DNA from: Chitinophaga filiformis
GTDB taxonomy: Bacteria; Bacteroidota; Bacteroidia; Chitinophagales; Chitinophagaceae
DNA: 64,000 nucleotides
NCBI RefSeq assembly: GCF_023100805.1
Contig: NZ_CP095855.1
Span: forward strand, 3,203,001 to 3,267,000
Direction of reading: 5' to 3'
This document shows positions 25,409 through 33,300 of this stretch, piece after piece. Every line of letters starts with the position of its first letter. The first letter of the stretch is position 1. The position numbers were made by a program, and so were the translations under genes. The notes beneath the pieces were generated by a model, which saw only the letters and a program-made list of their open reading frames with translations, was not told the DNA's origin and did not search any database.

Positions 25409-26078
25409 TCTTTTTCGGGGCTTTATTCTTTTTCCGGAGATCCATGGGGTAAATACCGTATATATTCCTGAACGTACGGGAGAAATTATAATCGTTACTA
25501 TATCCTAATTCTTCTGCTATATCTGCTACAGTCTTCTGGGTATTTTCCAGCAGGTACCGGGCCCGCTGCATCACCTGTTCCAGTATAAAATCGCTGATCT
25601 TTATCCCGAATGTTTTGGTAAATGCCCTGCTCAGTGTTTTTTCATTAATGAAGTGTTTTTTAGCAAGTACCCGCAGGCTGTGTTCGTGAATATTGGGGTT
25701 GAGCATCACCTCGTTCCGGATGAGCATCATGGTCGTTGACAGGGCCGTTTCTGTATGCACCTGGGGCGCCTGCTTTTCCTGGTATTCCGTGAGCAGTTCT
25801 ACCGTAATATTGCCCAGTTCATAACCGTTTGTGCCGTTTTCCTGCATGGTGCCTGACAGATGATCGAGATAGCGCGTCATACTGGAGCTGACCACTATCT
25901 GCGGCAGGGGCGGGGGAGAAGAGCTGCCTGCATGGATCTGTAAGGACTGCAAGCCGGCGCCCTGCTGTGATCTGATCATGTCGAGCAATATTTGCAAAGG
26001 GGGACTGCCACTGGCGGTCTCCCCTGCAGACCGGGCATTTAGCTCAAAATGAAGTGCTGCGAATACTACCAGTTCCAT
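25398..26078 (-). CDS. AraC family transcriptional regulator
   Basis: This 226-residue protein has a C-terminal pair of helix-turn-helix motifs of AraC/XylS type. The first is near LRVLAKKHFINEKTLSRAFTKTFG; the second, VADIAEELGYSNDYNFSRTFRNIYGIYPMDLRK, carries the highly conserved GY.S..NFSRTFR pattern. The N-terminal part (1-110) lacks a clear cupin and is short, so the sensing domain is unknown. No signal peptide. It sits between a lipoprotein gene (overlapping by 11 nt, convergent) and a T9SS type B protein gene, so its target is unclear. Confidence 0.88.
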   Translation of the reverse strand: MELVVFAALHFELNARSAGETASGSPPLQILLDMIRSQQGAGLQSLQIHAGSSSPPPLPQIVVSSSMTRYLDHLSGTMQENGTNGYELGNITVELLTEYQEKQAPQVHTETALSTTMMLIRNEVMLNPNIHEHSLRVLAKKHFINEKTLSRAFTKTFGIKISDFILEQVMQRARYLLENTQKTVADIAEELGYSNDYNFSRTFRNIYGIYPMDLRKKNKAPKKTTY

Positions 26079-26146
26079 ATAGCTAAGAGATTAACTCTTA
26101 TCAAGTTACGCTATTTAAACGCAATCCGGAGCACATTCGTTTTATT

Positions 26147-27751
26147 TTATCTGAACATGGTGATGGTGCCCTGCTGCTTCATCGGTTGTTTGTTGCTGGC
26201 GGTATAGGTAGCTACCCAGATATAGGTGCCGGGAGGGAGGTCCAGTCCTTTTTGCTTTCCATCCCATCCTGTTTCAGGATCAGTAGTCTCGAAAATAAGC
26301 TGTCCCCAGCGGCCATAAACGGCCAATCTGTACTCAGTTATATCATCCTGCAGCTTCGCCTTAAAAACGTCGTTTTTACCGTCTCCATTAGGGCTGAATG
26401 CAGTGGGCATGTATATGGCACAATCCCTCCACTCTTTCTCTATGGTGGCATTCCCTTCCAGGGCGCAATTATGATCGTCAATCACCGTGTAGTGATAGCT
26501 GCCTGCATCGAGGTGGCGGAACCTGTTCTCCAGCTGGAAAGTATCTGCAAGTTTGTAATGATAAGGTGGAGTACCTCCGGAAGGTGTGAAGATGAGCTGA
26601 CCGTCCTGTACACTGCTGCAGGATACCGGTCTCGCTATCAGGTCTTTCATCTGTAAAAGACCGGGATTGTCGACCGCGATCCCCACCATTTTATAGCAGC
26701 CCATACTATCGGTCACCTTCAGTGTATAATAGTCGGCCGCCAGGTTATAGAAGCCGGGTACATCCTGATCCGTGCGCTCGTTTATCAGCGTGTATCTATA
26801 AGGGCTCAAACTGCCGCTTGCATTTACATAAATGCTTGCATCCGATTCGCCAAAACAGCTGATGCCTGATACTGTTGCATCGATCCTGATATCCCATTGT
26901 TTTACCAGGATGCTTTCAGATCTTGAATTGCCTTTATTATTGCTTGTTACAGTGACGGTGTATTTGCCTGCGGGAAGATGAGATACTTCAGGTGTAGTAT
27001 ACCCGCCTGGTTCCCAGCGGAAGCTGTAAGTATCTTTATCAAGGCTATGCATGGTAACAGCTACTTTACCATTGCTCTCACCATAACAGGTATTTTCTGC
27101 ACTTACATCGAAGTTGAGTGTTTCTTCGATCATCGAAATATTGTCGAGGAAAGTGACTACATAACAGGTGTCGTCGTAGTCAGTAACGTAGGGCTCAAAA
27201 CGAAGGTGTGTATAGTTCTTTTTAGGTTTCAGCACAGCTGTGAACCTGTTCCATTTTCTTTCGTAGTAGATGTCCGAATACCAGATCCTTTCTCCTATAT
27301 CCGCTTCTGAAGTACTGCCAAGGATGGCTAATGCAGTAGATGTTGCGGCTGTATTGTCACTGTGATCTTCTTCAGGCATCAATGCCATATCAAAGGAGAT
27401 GAGGTATGCTTTACCTGCTTCGATCGGTTTTGACAGTTGCTGTCCGATAGATGTCCATACAGCATGTCCGGCGGAAGTATTGTTTTCAGATGCAGCCAGT
27501 AATGCGGCATATGTTTTTCCATCTGACGGGGCTATCTCATTTGTACTGCCAAGTGGTAAAGTGTATGCTATCAGATTGACCGATCGCTGGTACCATGGAG
27601 CAGGAATTCCATTCATTGTCGGTGTTCCTTCAAAAGATGGATTTTCAAGGTAGATAGGTATCGTTTGTGACCTGGCTGTAAAAGGAAGCATGATCAATAA
27701 GGATACGGTGATGGTTTTCAGTATGTTGAATAGTACACTGAAGGTCTTCAT
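26147..27751 (-). CDS. Secreted SprB-repeat-like protein with T9SS type B sorting domain
   Basis: This 534-residue exported protein (signal ending TARSQ) begins with a jelly-roll-like module (about 30-200, ISFDMALMPEEDHS). SprB-type repeats follow, rich in Ser, Cys and Asp (DTYSFRWEPGGYTTPE, GESDASIYVNASGSLSPYRY, VQDGQLIFTPSGGTPPYHYK). The C-terminus is the gliding-motility-associated domain: MPTAFSPNGDGKNDVF, YRLAVYGRWGQLIFET, GWDGKQKG and GTYIWVATYT. Type B signals send cargo to T9SS and lead to surface attachment or release. Expected role: adhesin or surface fibre. No T9SS machinery genes are in the window. Confidence 0.88.
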   Translation of the reverse strand: MKTFSVLFNILKTITVSLLIMLPFTARSQTIPIYLENPSFEGTPTMNGIPAPWYQRSVNLIAYTLPLGSTNEIAPSDGKTYAALLAASENNTSAGHAVWTSIGQQLSKPIEAGKAYLISFDMALMPEEDHSDNTAATSTALAILGSTSEADIGERIWYSDIYYERKWNRFTAVLKPKKNYTHLRFEPYVTDYDDTCYVVTFLDNISMIEETLNFDVSAENTCYGESNGKVAVTMHSLDKDTYSFRWEPGGYTTPEVSHLPAGKYTVTVTSNNKGNSRSESILVKQWDIRIDATVSGISCFGESDASIYVNASGSLSPYRYTLINERTDQDVPGFYNLAADYYTLKVTDSMGCYKMVGIAVDNPGLLQMKDLIARPVSCSSVQDGQLIFTPSGGTPPYHYKLADTFQLENRFRHLDAGSYHYTVIDDHNCALEGNATIEKEWRDCAIYMPTAFSPNGDGKNDVFKAKLQDDITEYRLAVYGRWGQLIFETTDPETGWDGKQKGLDLPPGTYIWVATYTASNKQPMKQQGTITMFR

Positions 27752-27777
27752 AGATTATATTACGGGTATAGGTAATA

Positions 27778-27785
27778 CAAAGCTA
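27778..27785 (-). promoter_or_regulatory. Candidate -7 box for the T9SS type B gene
   Basis: The minus strand reads TAGCTTTG, a full TAnnTTTG match, 27-34 bp before ATG 27751. No -33 element is obvious. Confidence 0.4.
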
Positions 27786-27859
27786 CGTAAATACCATGAG
27801 AATACAGCCTGATCAGGGTATAAATCGGGGTTTTTCAGCAATAAAAAATCCTGTTTTTT

Positions 27860-28615
27860 TTATGGGTTCTTTTCCCACACTGTGACAAAACTTCCAGTCA
27901 GTTGATAAGGAAGGACTTCCGCAATTGCGCCATCCCACTTCTGCAGAATTTTGATCTTTTTGGTGAAGAAAGAAAATGGAAAAACATCGTCAATAAAGTT
28001 GGTTTTTCCGAAACTGATGATCTTAAACCGTGTTTTTCTGGCTAAGTTCTCGAGAGAATGTTTGCTGAAGAACTGTACATGCGTCAGATCATCCGCATCT
28101 GATTGAACAGTAGTGCCTTTATAGCCAAGCATGGACTTTACTTTCAGTATACAGCGCCATACCCAGTTATCTTTCTTTTGTAAGGCAATAACAGGCTTGG
28201 TGATCAGTACTTCCCTGGGGCCCATGCCATTAGGTACGGTAACGATCAACACACCATCATCAGCAAGCGACTGATACAATACATTCAGCAGTTTTTCCGG
28301 TTGATTCAGATGCTCCAGCACCTCACTGCAGATGATAGCATGATATTTTCTGCCATCAGCTACCAGTTCTTCTGCACTGATCACATCAAAGCTGACATTA
28401 GGAAAATCAGTGAGCGCCCTTGCCTTTTCAATTGCTTTCGAACTGACATCAATGCCATACACGTTAAATCCTTCACTGCCAAGATGCCGGGCAATAATAC
28501 CGTTGCCACAACCCACGTCAAGTACAACGGAGCCGGTAGGGAGATGTTGCTTCAGACTGTCGATGATAAATTGTAAACGCTTGATATCAGCGATCCTGTT
28601 GTATTCCATCTGCAT
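27860..28615 (-). CDS. Class I SAM-dependent methyltransferase
   Basis: This 251-residue cytosolic protein has the SAM-binding signature VLDVGCGNGIIARHLG (motif I), an acidic residue at the end of the second strand (NVYGIDVSSK), and the post-I region (SFDVISAEELVADGRKYHAIICSEVLEHLNQPEKLL) of methyltransferase_11/23-type enzymes. The substrate is not readable; C-terminal additions (KTRFKIISFGKTNFIDDVFPFSFF) recall enzymes acting on quinones or on sugar-derived chains. It has no same-strand close partner (108 bp to the next gene). Start at 28615 uses the first ATG before a normal beginning. Confidence 0.88.
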   Translation of the reverse strand: MQMEYNRIADIKRLQFIIDSLKQHLPTGSVVLDVGCGNGIIARHLGSEGFNVYGIDVSSKAIEKARALTDFPNVSFDVISAEELVADGRKYHAIICSEVLEHLNQPEKLLNVLYQSLADDGVLIVTVPNGMGPREVLITKPVIALQKKDNWVWRCILKVKSMLGYKGTTVQSDADDLTHVQFFSKHSLENLARKTRFKIISFGKTNFIDDVFPFSFFTKKIKILQKWDGAIAEVLPYQLTGSFVTVWEKNP

Positions 28616-28780
28616 AGTACTTAATGATTATATTATTTGTTCGCATTTGGGGGGAAGTGTGTTGAGGCATAATTTGTTACTATCGAATTTCGTATGAGGA
28701 TTGTAAACTACCACCTCATTTACGGAAATACTGACCCTCATTTGCGGACAAAATAAGCTATGCATTATGCAACGGATGAG

Positions 28781-29425
28781 CTACATCGATAACAGGATCG
28801 CTACGAAATGACAGATAGCGGCAGCAAGTACAAAGGAATGCCATACAGCATGTGTGAACGTGCGCCTGTCCCTGATGTAAAAGAACACGCCGGCAGTATA
28901 TAAGGCGCCTCCTATGCAAAGCAGTATCAGTACAGATAAAGGAAGTTCTGTAAAGAACCTGCGGCCGCCGGCTACAAGTATCCAGCCCATCAGTAAATAA
29001 ATGATGGTGGAAATGATATCATATTTTCCCGTGAACCATGTCTTGAAGAAAATGCCTGCCAGTGTAAGTCCCCACAACACCGACAGCAAGGTGATGCCAA
29101 AGGCATTGTTCATATATACGAGCAGAAAAGGCGTGTATGTTCCTGCTATCAGGAAGTAGATACTGATATGATCGAGAATAAGGAATAGTCGTTTGATGGC
29201 CGGTTCGAGTGAGAGATGATATACCGTTGAGCAGGTAAATAGTAACAGGAAACAGAAACTGTAAATAGCTGCGCCCACAATGCCCGCTGTGTTGTTGTGC
29301 GTTGCCGCGATACCTGTCAGCATAGGCAATGCGCTAATGCCGAACAGTATGCCCGCGCCATGAATAATTCCGTTTACGATCTCCTGTCTGCGGTTGTATT
29401 TTGTCTGTAATACTTCTTGTGCCAT
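28781..29425 (-). CDS. trhA: PAQR family membrane homeostasis protein (hemolysin III)
   Basis: This protein of about 214 residues has seven membrane segments and the PAQR/hemolysin III motifs: NGIIHGAG near the N-terminus, STVYHLS with its conserved Ser/His, DHISIYFLIAGTYTPF (Asp and His) in the middle, and the final HAVWHSFVLAAAICHFVAIL. The three His and Asp form a zinc site in this superfamily. It acts in the inner membrane and is linked to membrane fluidity control rather than true haemolysis. I chose ATG 29425 over 29518, as the longer form adds a charged 31-residue tail absent from the family. Single gene; 155 bp from the M15 gene. Confidence 0.85.
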   Translation of the reverse strand: MAQEVLQTKYNRRQEIVNGIIHGAGILFGISALPMLTGIAATHNNTAGIVGAAIYSFCFLLLFTCSTVYHLSLEPAIKRLFLILDHISIYFLIAGTYTPFLLVYMNNAFGITLLSVLWGLTLAGIFFKTWFTGKYDIISTIIYLLMGWILVAGGRRFFTELPLSVLILLCIGGALYTAGVFFYIRDRRTFTHAVWHSFVLAAAICHFVAILLSM

Positions 29426-29579
29426 CTGTATACGTTTGGCATAAAAGTAACCACAATCTGCCGGCCGCGTAAATAGAAAGTATCTATAATAGGATTTGTC
29501 TATAAGTGATAGCATCACTTACATAGGAAGTGATGTAAATGCCGGACCAGTCTGCATAAACGGCCCGGCATACCTTGCA

Positions 29580-30359
29580 TTATTTTATCTGCGCTACTTC
29601 AAAGTGCATTCCGTCTTTACGGGAGAAATGTCCGCCCCAGTAGAAACCATTTAAATTGGCTATCTGCACCAGCTCTCTCACCGATCCTTTCTGACCTACC
29701 AATGCCGGTATGGCGCCCAGCGGATTCCATGCTACGTTGATGTCGAATGCTGAACCAAAAGAATGATTGCTTAATGTTGTGCGGCTGCCCCTGATGAACC
29801 TTGGTACATAAGAGCCGCCCCAGGTGAGCACCAATGGCAGCAGGCCTGCTTTTTCCCAGTCGGCCCACATTTTCACAAGCTGATTGGCGGCTATCCTATG
29901 GAACTGTACCCTGTCAGATCCCTTGATGTTGACCAGCTGCGGTACAGACACCGTTACAATATTCTGGCTTGCCCAGTTGTCGGTCACTTTGATGTTTTCC
30001 GGATTGCCCGGAATTGGTTGGGATACATAAGAGAATTTACCAAAGACCTTCGCCCGCTCTTCATTGGACACCAATGGCTGAAAGGAGGGTGGTTTAGGGT
30101 AATCTGCTCCCGATTTGTCGGTCCGGTCGTCAATGATGCCGTCAAAGCCCAGCTGCATGGCAATGCCATACGTTTTATTGCCTACCACACCGTCGGGCTG
30201 GAGGTGGTTTCTACGCTGGAATTCGATCGTTGCATTCAGTACTTCCCTTGAAAAAATGCCATCAGCGACGCCTTCGTACAGGTGCTGACCGATTAAAAAG
30301 AATTGCCAGCTTGTAACCAGTGCGCCCTGGCTGTTGATCCGGATAAGTTTAAGTTCCAT
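29580..30359 (-). CDS. M15 family metallopeptidase with peptidoglycan-binding domain
   Basis: This 259-residue protein has an N-terminal peptidoglycan-binding_1 domain (about 10-75, FSREVLNATIEFQRRNHLQPDGVVGNKT) and a C-terminal VanY/M15-type peptidase domain. Zinc ligands are seen as HSFGSAFDIN (His...Asp) and GMHFE (His) near the C-terminus. The fold cleaves D-Ala-D-Ala or endolysin-type bonds in peptidoglycan. There is no recognisable signal peptide, which is unusual for an enzyme acting on the wall; it may be phage-lysin-like, or exported by a non-classical route. It stands alone, but no phage genes are around it. Confidence 0.82.
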   Translation of the reverse strand: MELKLIRINSQGALVTSWQFFLIGQHLYEGVADGIFSREVLNATIEFQRRNHLQPDGVVGNKTYGIAMQLGFDGIIDDRTDKSGADYPKPPSFQPLVSNEERAKVFGKFSYVSQPIPGNPENIKVTDNWASQNIVTVSVPQLVNIKGSDRVQFHRIAANQLVKMWADWEKAGLLPLVLTWGGSYVPRFIRGSRTTLSNHSFGSAFDINVAWNPLGAIPALVGQKGSVRELVQIANLNGFYWGGHFSRKDGMHFEVAQIK

Positions 30360-30580
30360 AAATGTTGGGGGATGATTTGGTTAAACAATTGGGGGATATT
30401 GAGATTCATGCGTATTTAGGGGTAATGATTTGAGGTAAAAACAATGGTACCGAAGATACATGCTTTTTCTGTAAAGCCTGTATAAAATGCCAGGTATTTC
30501 CGCAACTTTTCATGTGAATGACTGCAGGCACATTGCTACCGGTCATGTTTATATTACTCCTTCCTAAAAAACTCAATATT

Positions 30581-31927
30581 ATGACCATTTACTCCGTACG
30601 TTCGTGGTGCATCTATCTCTCTATGATCCTTGTTATTGCTGCGTGTAGCAAGGAAGACCAGGCACCCCCAAAAACCACTATTGCTGCTGCCGAATTCACG
30701 CCCCAAAGTAATGCAGCTGCTGCTGTACCAGTTTCCTGGTACCAGCTTGAATTCAAGTTGATCAGAGAAACGCCGGGATTCAGTCCGCCGGTAGCTGCCA
30801 GAGCGCTTGCCTATACAGGCGTTGCGCTGCATGAGGCAGTGGTATGGAGTGACAGGTATGGTCATTCCCTTAGTGGCCAGCTGAATGGCCTGAGCAATGT
30901 GCCCCGCCCTGAATGGGGAAAAAGATATAACTGGGAGCTCGCTGCCAACAGTGCGATGGCAGACATCATCAGGAACCTGTATCCCAATGCCAGCGCAGCC
31001 AACCAGGCCCTCATTACTGCGCTTGACAGTACCAACAAAGCCGCAGCTTCCGGTAGCTGCGGCGCCGATGAGATCAACCGCTCCGTTAATTTCGGTAAAC
31101 AGGTGGCTGCGGCTATTTACACCTGGTCGACTACCGATGGTGGGAAGGACGGTTATCTGAATAACTTCCCTACCGACTACGTACCGCCTGTTGGCCCTGC
31201 GTTCTGGGTGCCTACGCCGCCAGCCTTTCAGCGGGCCATGTTGCCTTATTGGGGCAATAATCGCCTGATGGTAAGACCTGCCAGTCTGGAGACCGCCGGT
31301 ATTGCCCATCCTGCCTTCTCCACCGATACGGCTTCTGCGTTCTATAAGGCCGCTTATTTCGTTTATAACAAGGTGAATACACTCACGCCTGAAGAAACGA
31401 CTATTGCCCGTTATTGGGCCGATGGTGGTGGTACTTTCACTCCGCCGGGACATATGCTGGCCATCACCGCCCAGCTGATCACCGACAATGGGCTTAGCCT
31501 GACCGAAGCGGCGAAGCTCTTCGCACAGGCGGGTATTGGTGAAAATGATGCGGCGATCGTGTGCTGGAAGTACAAGTACAAATACAACCTGCTCCGGCCT
31601 GTTACCTACATACAGACGTACATAGCCGCTGGGTGGAATTCACTGATCGGTACACCACCGTTTCCTTCTTATACATCAGGGCATGCGACCTTTACCAGTG
31701 CTGCGGGAAACATCCTGGCGGATTATTTTGGTAGCGGGTTTTCGTTCACTGATAATCAAAAAGTGGCGGAGGGTTTTACACCGCGGGCTTTTAATGGGTT
31801 TCAGCAGATGATAGATGAGGCGTCTATATCGAGGGTTTATGGCGGGATTCATTATCAGTTCGATAGCCAGGTAGGGGCGCAGACGGGACGGGATATTGCT
31901 TTGCGGGTGTTGGCGCTGAGGTATTGA
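30581..31927 (+). CDS. Vanadium haloperoxidase-like (PAP2) lipoprotein
   Basis: This lipoprotein of about 448 residues (signal ending MILVIAACS) has the vanadate/phosphate-binding signature of the PAP2/haloperoxidase superfamily: KYKYNLLRPV (Lys, Arg), PFPSYTSGHATFTSAA (Ser, Gly, His) and SRVYGGIHYQFDS (Arg, His). Residues between 60 and 300 form the helical bundle typical of secreted haloperoxidase-like proteins. True vanadium haloperoxidases use H2O2 to oxidise halides; acid phosphatases share the same site, so the activity cannot be settled by sequence. ATG 30581 was chosen because it begins the signal; an earlier ATG (30518) would add a hydrophobic tail. A strong terminator lies downstream. 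Confidence 0.85.
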   Translation: MTIYSVRSWCIYLSMILVIAACSKEDQAPPKTTIAAAEFTPQSNAAAAVPVSWYQLEFKLIRETPGFSPPVAARALAYTGVALHEAVVWSDRYGHSLSGQLNGLSNVPRPEWGKRYNWELAANSAMADIIRNLYPNASAANQALITALDSTNKAAASGSCGADEINRSVNFGKQVAAAIYTWSTTDGGKDGYLNNFPTDYVPPVGPAFWVPTPPAFQRAMLPYWGNNRLMVRPASLETAGIAHPAFSTDTASAFYKAAYFVYNKVNTLTPEETTIARYWADGGGTFTPPGHMLAITAQLITDNGLSLTEAAKLFAQAGIGENDAAIVCWKYKYKYNLLRPVTYIQTYIAAGWNSLIGTPPFPSYTSGHATFTSAAGNILADYFGSGFSFTDNQKVAEGFTPRAFNGFQQMIDEASISRVYGGIHYQFDSQVGAQTGRDIALRVLALRY

Positions 31928-31993
31928 TTATGTTGCTTCCTGTCAGGCGAATAGCTTTTTCACGCTAAGTAGTTTTCACGAGCCTTTAGCTGA

Positions 31994-32029
31994 GAGCCTG
32001 CCCTCCTTTTTGACGGGCAGGCTCTTTTT
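31994..32029 (+). terminator. Rho-independent terminator
   Basis: GAGCCTGCCC (31994-32003) and GGGCAGGCTC (32015-32024) are a perfect 10-bp stem followed by TTTTT. It ends the haloperoxidase-like gene. Confidence 0.9.
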
Positions 32030-32068
32030 CCTGAAAAACGCTATATTTATCTGGTTAATCAGTCTTTT

Positions 32069-33001
32069 ATGCCACGTGAGAACAATACATCCATTAATAG
32101 AAGGAAATTCATTGCACAGGTAGCGACAGCTGCGGGATCAGCTGTGGTACTGGCTTCTCCCTTTGCCGGTTTTGCTGCGGGTTTCAGTGCAGGGACCATG
32201 CCGGTACAGGAACGGATCACTGTGGGGCAGATAATGGACCTCTTTATAAAACAGGCGCCCGGCGCTCCTTTCTCCAATACTGTTGATACTTTAAAATCAG
32301 GAAGCAGGGATGTGGTGGTAACAGGCATCGTAACTACAATGTTCGCTACCGTCGAGGTGATCAGAAAGGCAATTGCACTGAACGCGAATTTTATCATTGC
32401 ACACGAACCCACGTTCTATAATCATACTGATGAAACAGCATGGCTCGAAAAGGATGATGTGTACCGGTATAAAGCTGCCCTCTTAAAGAAGCACAACATT
32501 GTTGTATGGCGCAATCATGACTACATACACGGCGTAAAGCCTGATGGCGTGCGTAAAGGACTGGTAGACCAGCTGGGCTGGCAGCGTTTTGAAGATAGTA
32601 ATCATGTTATCTATAACCTGTCGCCTGCTATGACACTGAAGGCATTGATAGGGAATCTGAAACAGAAACTGAATATTGAAGCCGTTCGGTATATTGGCGA
32701 TCCTGAACAACAATGCAAAAAGGTATTGTTGCTACCCGGCGCCTATGGTGGCAAGAACCAGATACAAAGTATTGGCAATACGCAGCCGGATGTACTGGTA
32801 TGTGGTGAAGTATCCGAGTGGGAGACCGCCGAATATGTACGTGATGCCCGGGCTGCCGGTAAACAATTGTCATTGATCGTACTTGGCCATATCGTGAGTG
32901 AGGAACCAGGATCCGAATTCATGGCCAAATGGCTGCAGGAAAAATTCCCTGCCATCAAAACGACGCATATCCCAACGGGTAGTTCCCTCTCATTTTTGTA
33001 A
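32069..33001 (+). CDS. Nif3-like dinuclear metal protein with Tat signal
   Basis: This 310-residue protein matches the Nif3/DUF34 family. The two metal motifs are present: IIAHEPTFYNHTDETAW in the N-terminal part and LGHIVSEEPGSEFMAKWL near the C-terminus. The first motif reads HE where HH is usual, so one metal ligand may differ. A twin-arginine signal (SINRRKFIAQVATAAGSAVV) precedes it, although Nif3 proteins are normally cytosolic (GTP cyclohydrolase 1 type 2-like folds). Function of the family is poorly understood. The signal and the long alanine-rich h-region suggest export of the folded, metal-loaded protein. The start of a tiny membrane ORF overlaps its stop by one base (TAATG). Confidence 0.85.
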   Translation: MPRENNTSINRRKFIAQVATAAGSAVVLASPFAGFAAGFSAGTMPVQERITVGQIMDLFIKQAPGAPFSNTVDTLKSGSRDVVVTGIVTTMFATVEVIRKAIALNANFIIAHEPTFYNHTDETAWLEKDDVYRYKAALLKKHNIVVWRNHDYIHGVKPDGVRKGLVDQLGWQRFEDSNHVIYNLSPAMTLKALIGNLKQKLNIEAVRYIGDPEQQCKKVLLLPGAYGGKNQIQSIGNTQPDVLVCGEVSEWETAEYVRDARAAGKQLSLIVLGHIVSEEPGSEFMAKWLQEKFPAIKTTHIPTGSSLSFL

Positions 33002-33111
33002 TGGATACGTCTATATTTTTTTTAATAGCGGCCTGTTTTAACGGGTTGGTTATCATATTGTTTATAATTTTGAAGCTTGCTATTTCTTCTATATTCGAAG
33101 TATATAATTAG
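33001..33111 (+). CDS. Possible 36-aa membrane peptide coupled to the Nif3 gene
   Basis: A frame of 36 codons plus stop starts in a TAATG overlap with the Nif3-like stop. The product would be a single, strongly hydrophobic segment (FLIAACFNGLVIILFIIL is central) with a short polar end. The overlap and hydrophobicity favour a real coupled microprotein; its short length and AT-rich composition keep chance open. Confidence 0.35.
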   Translation: MDTSIFFLIAACFNGLVIILFIILKLAISSIFEVYN

Positions 33112-33179
33112 GCGGGTTAATGTCCGGTGATTATTTTCGATGCGGAAAAGCCATATCACGTATTCTCAAAAGAACCATT

Positions 33180-33291
33180 ATTTATTCATCAAATCGTTTA
33201 TTCATTACATCGTTTCACTTATTCATTCATTAAACCGCGTATTCACTTTATTACTTAGACTGTTTATTCATTAATCATTTATCATTAAATC
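33180..33291 (+). repeat. Degenerate 15-16 bp tandem repeat (TTTATTCATTA-type)
   Basis: Units related to GTTTATTCATTACATC recur: 33180-33195, 33196-33211, a longer diverged unit 33212-33236, 33262-33276 and 33277-33291. They fill most of the space between the small ORF and the GH99-like lipoprotein start at 33301. They may be a leader element or mere AT-rich decay. Positions 33112-33179 show nothing else. Confidence 0.5.
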
Positions 33292-33300
33292 TCCCTCAAA

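Noticed and set aside
29539..29571. Hairpin ATGCCGG...CCGGCAT as a terminator of the M15 gene
   Set aside because: The stem is only 7 bp, the loop is long, and no U-run follows on the minus strand.
30554..31453. Long minus-strand frame of 299 codons
   Set aside because: It is antisense to the haloperoxidase-like gene, whose motifs and signal are clear; the reverse product is Arg/Ile-rich with no fold signature.
33180..33291. Short repeats as a CRISPR array
   Set aside because: Units are adjacent, degenerate and without unique spacers of 25-40 bp, and no cas genes are present.
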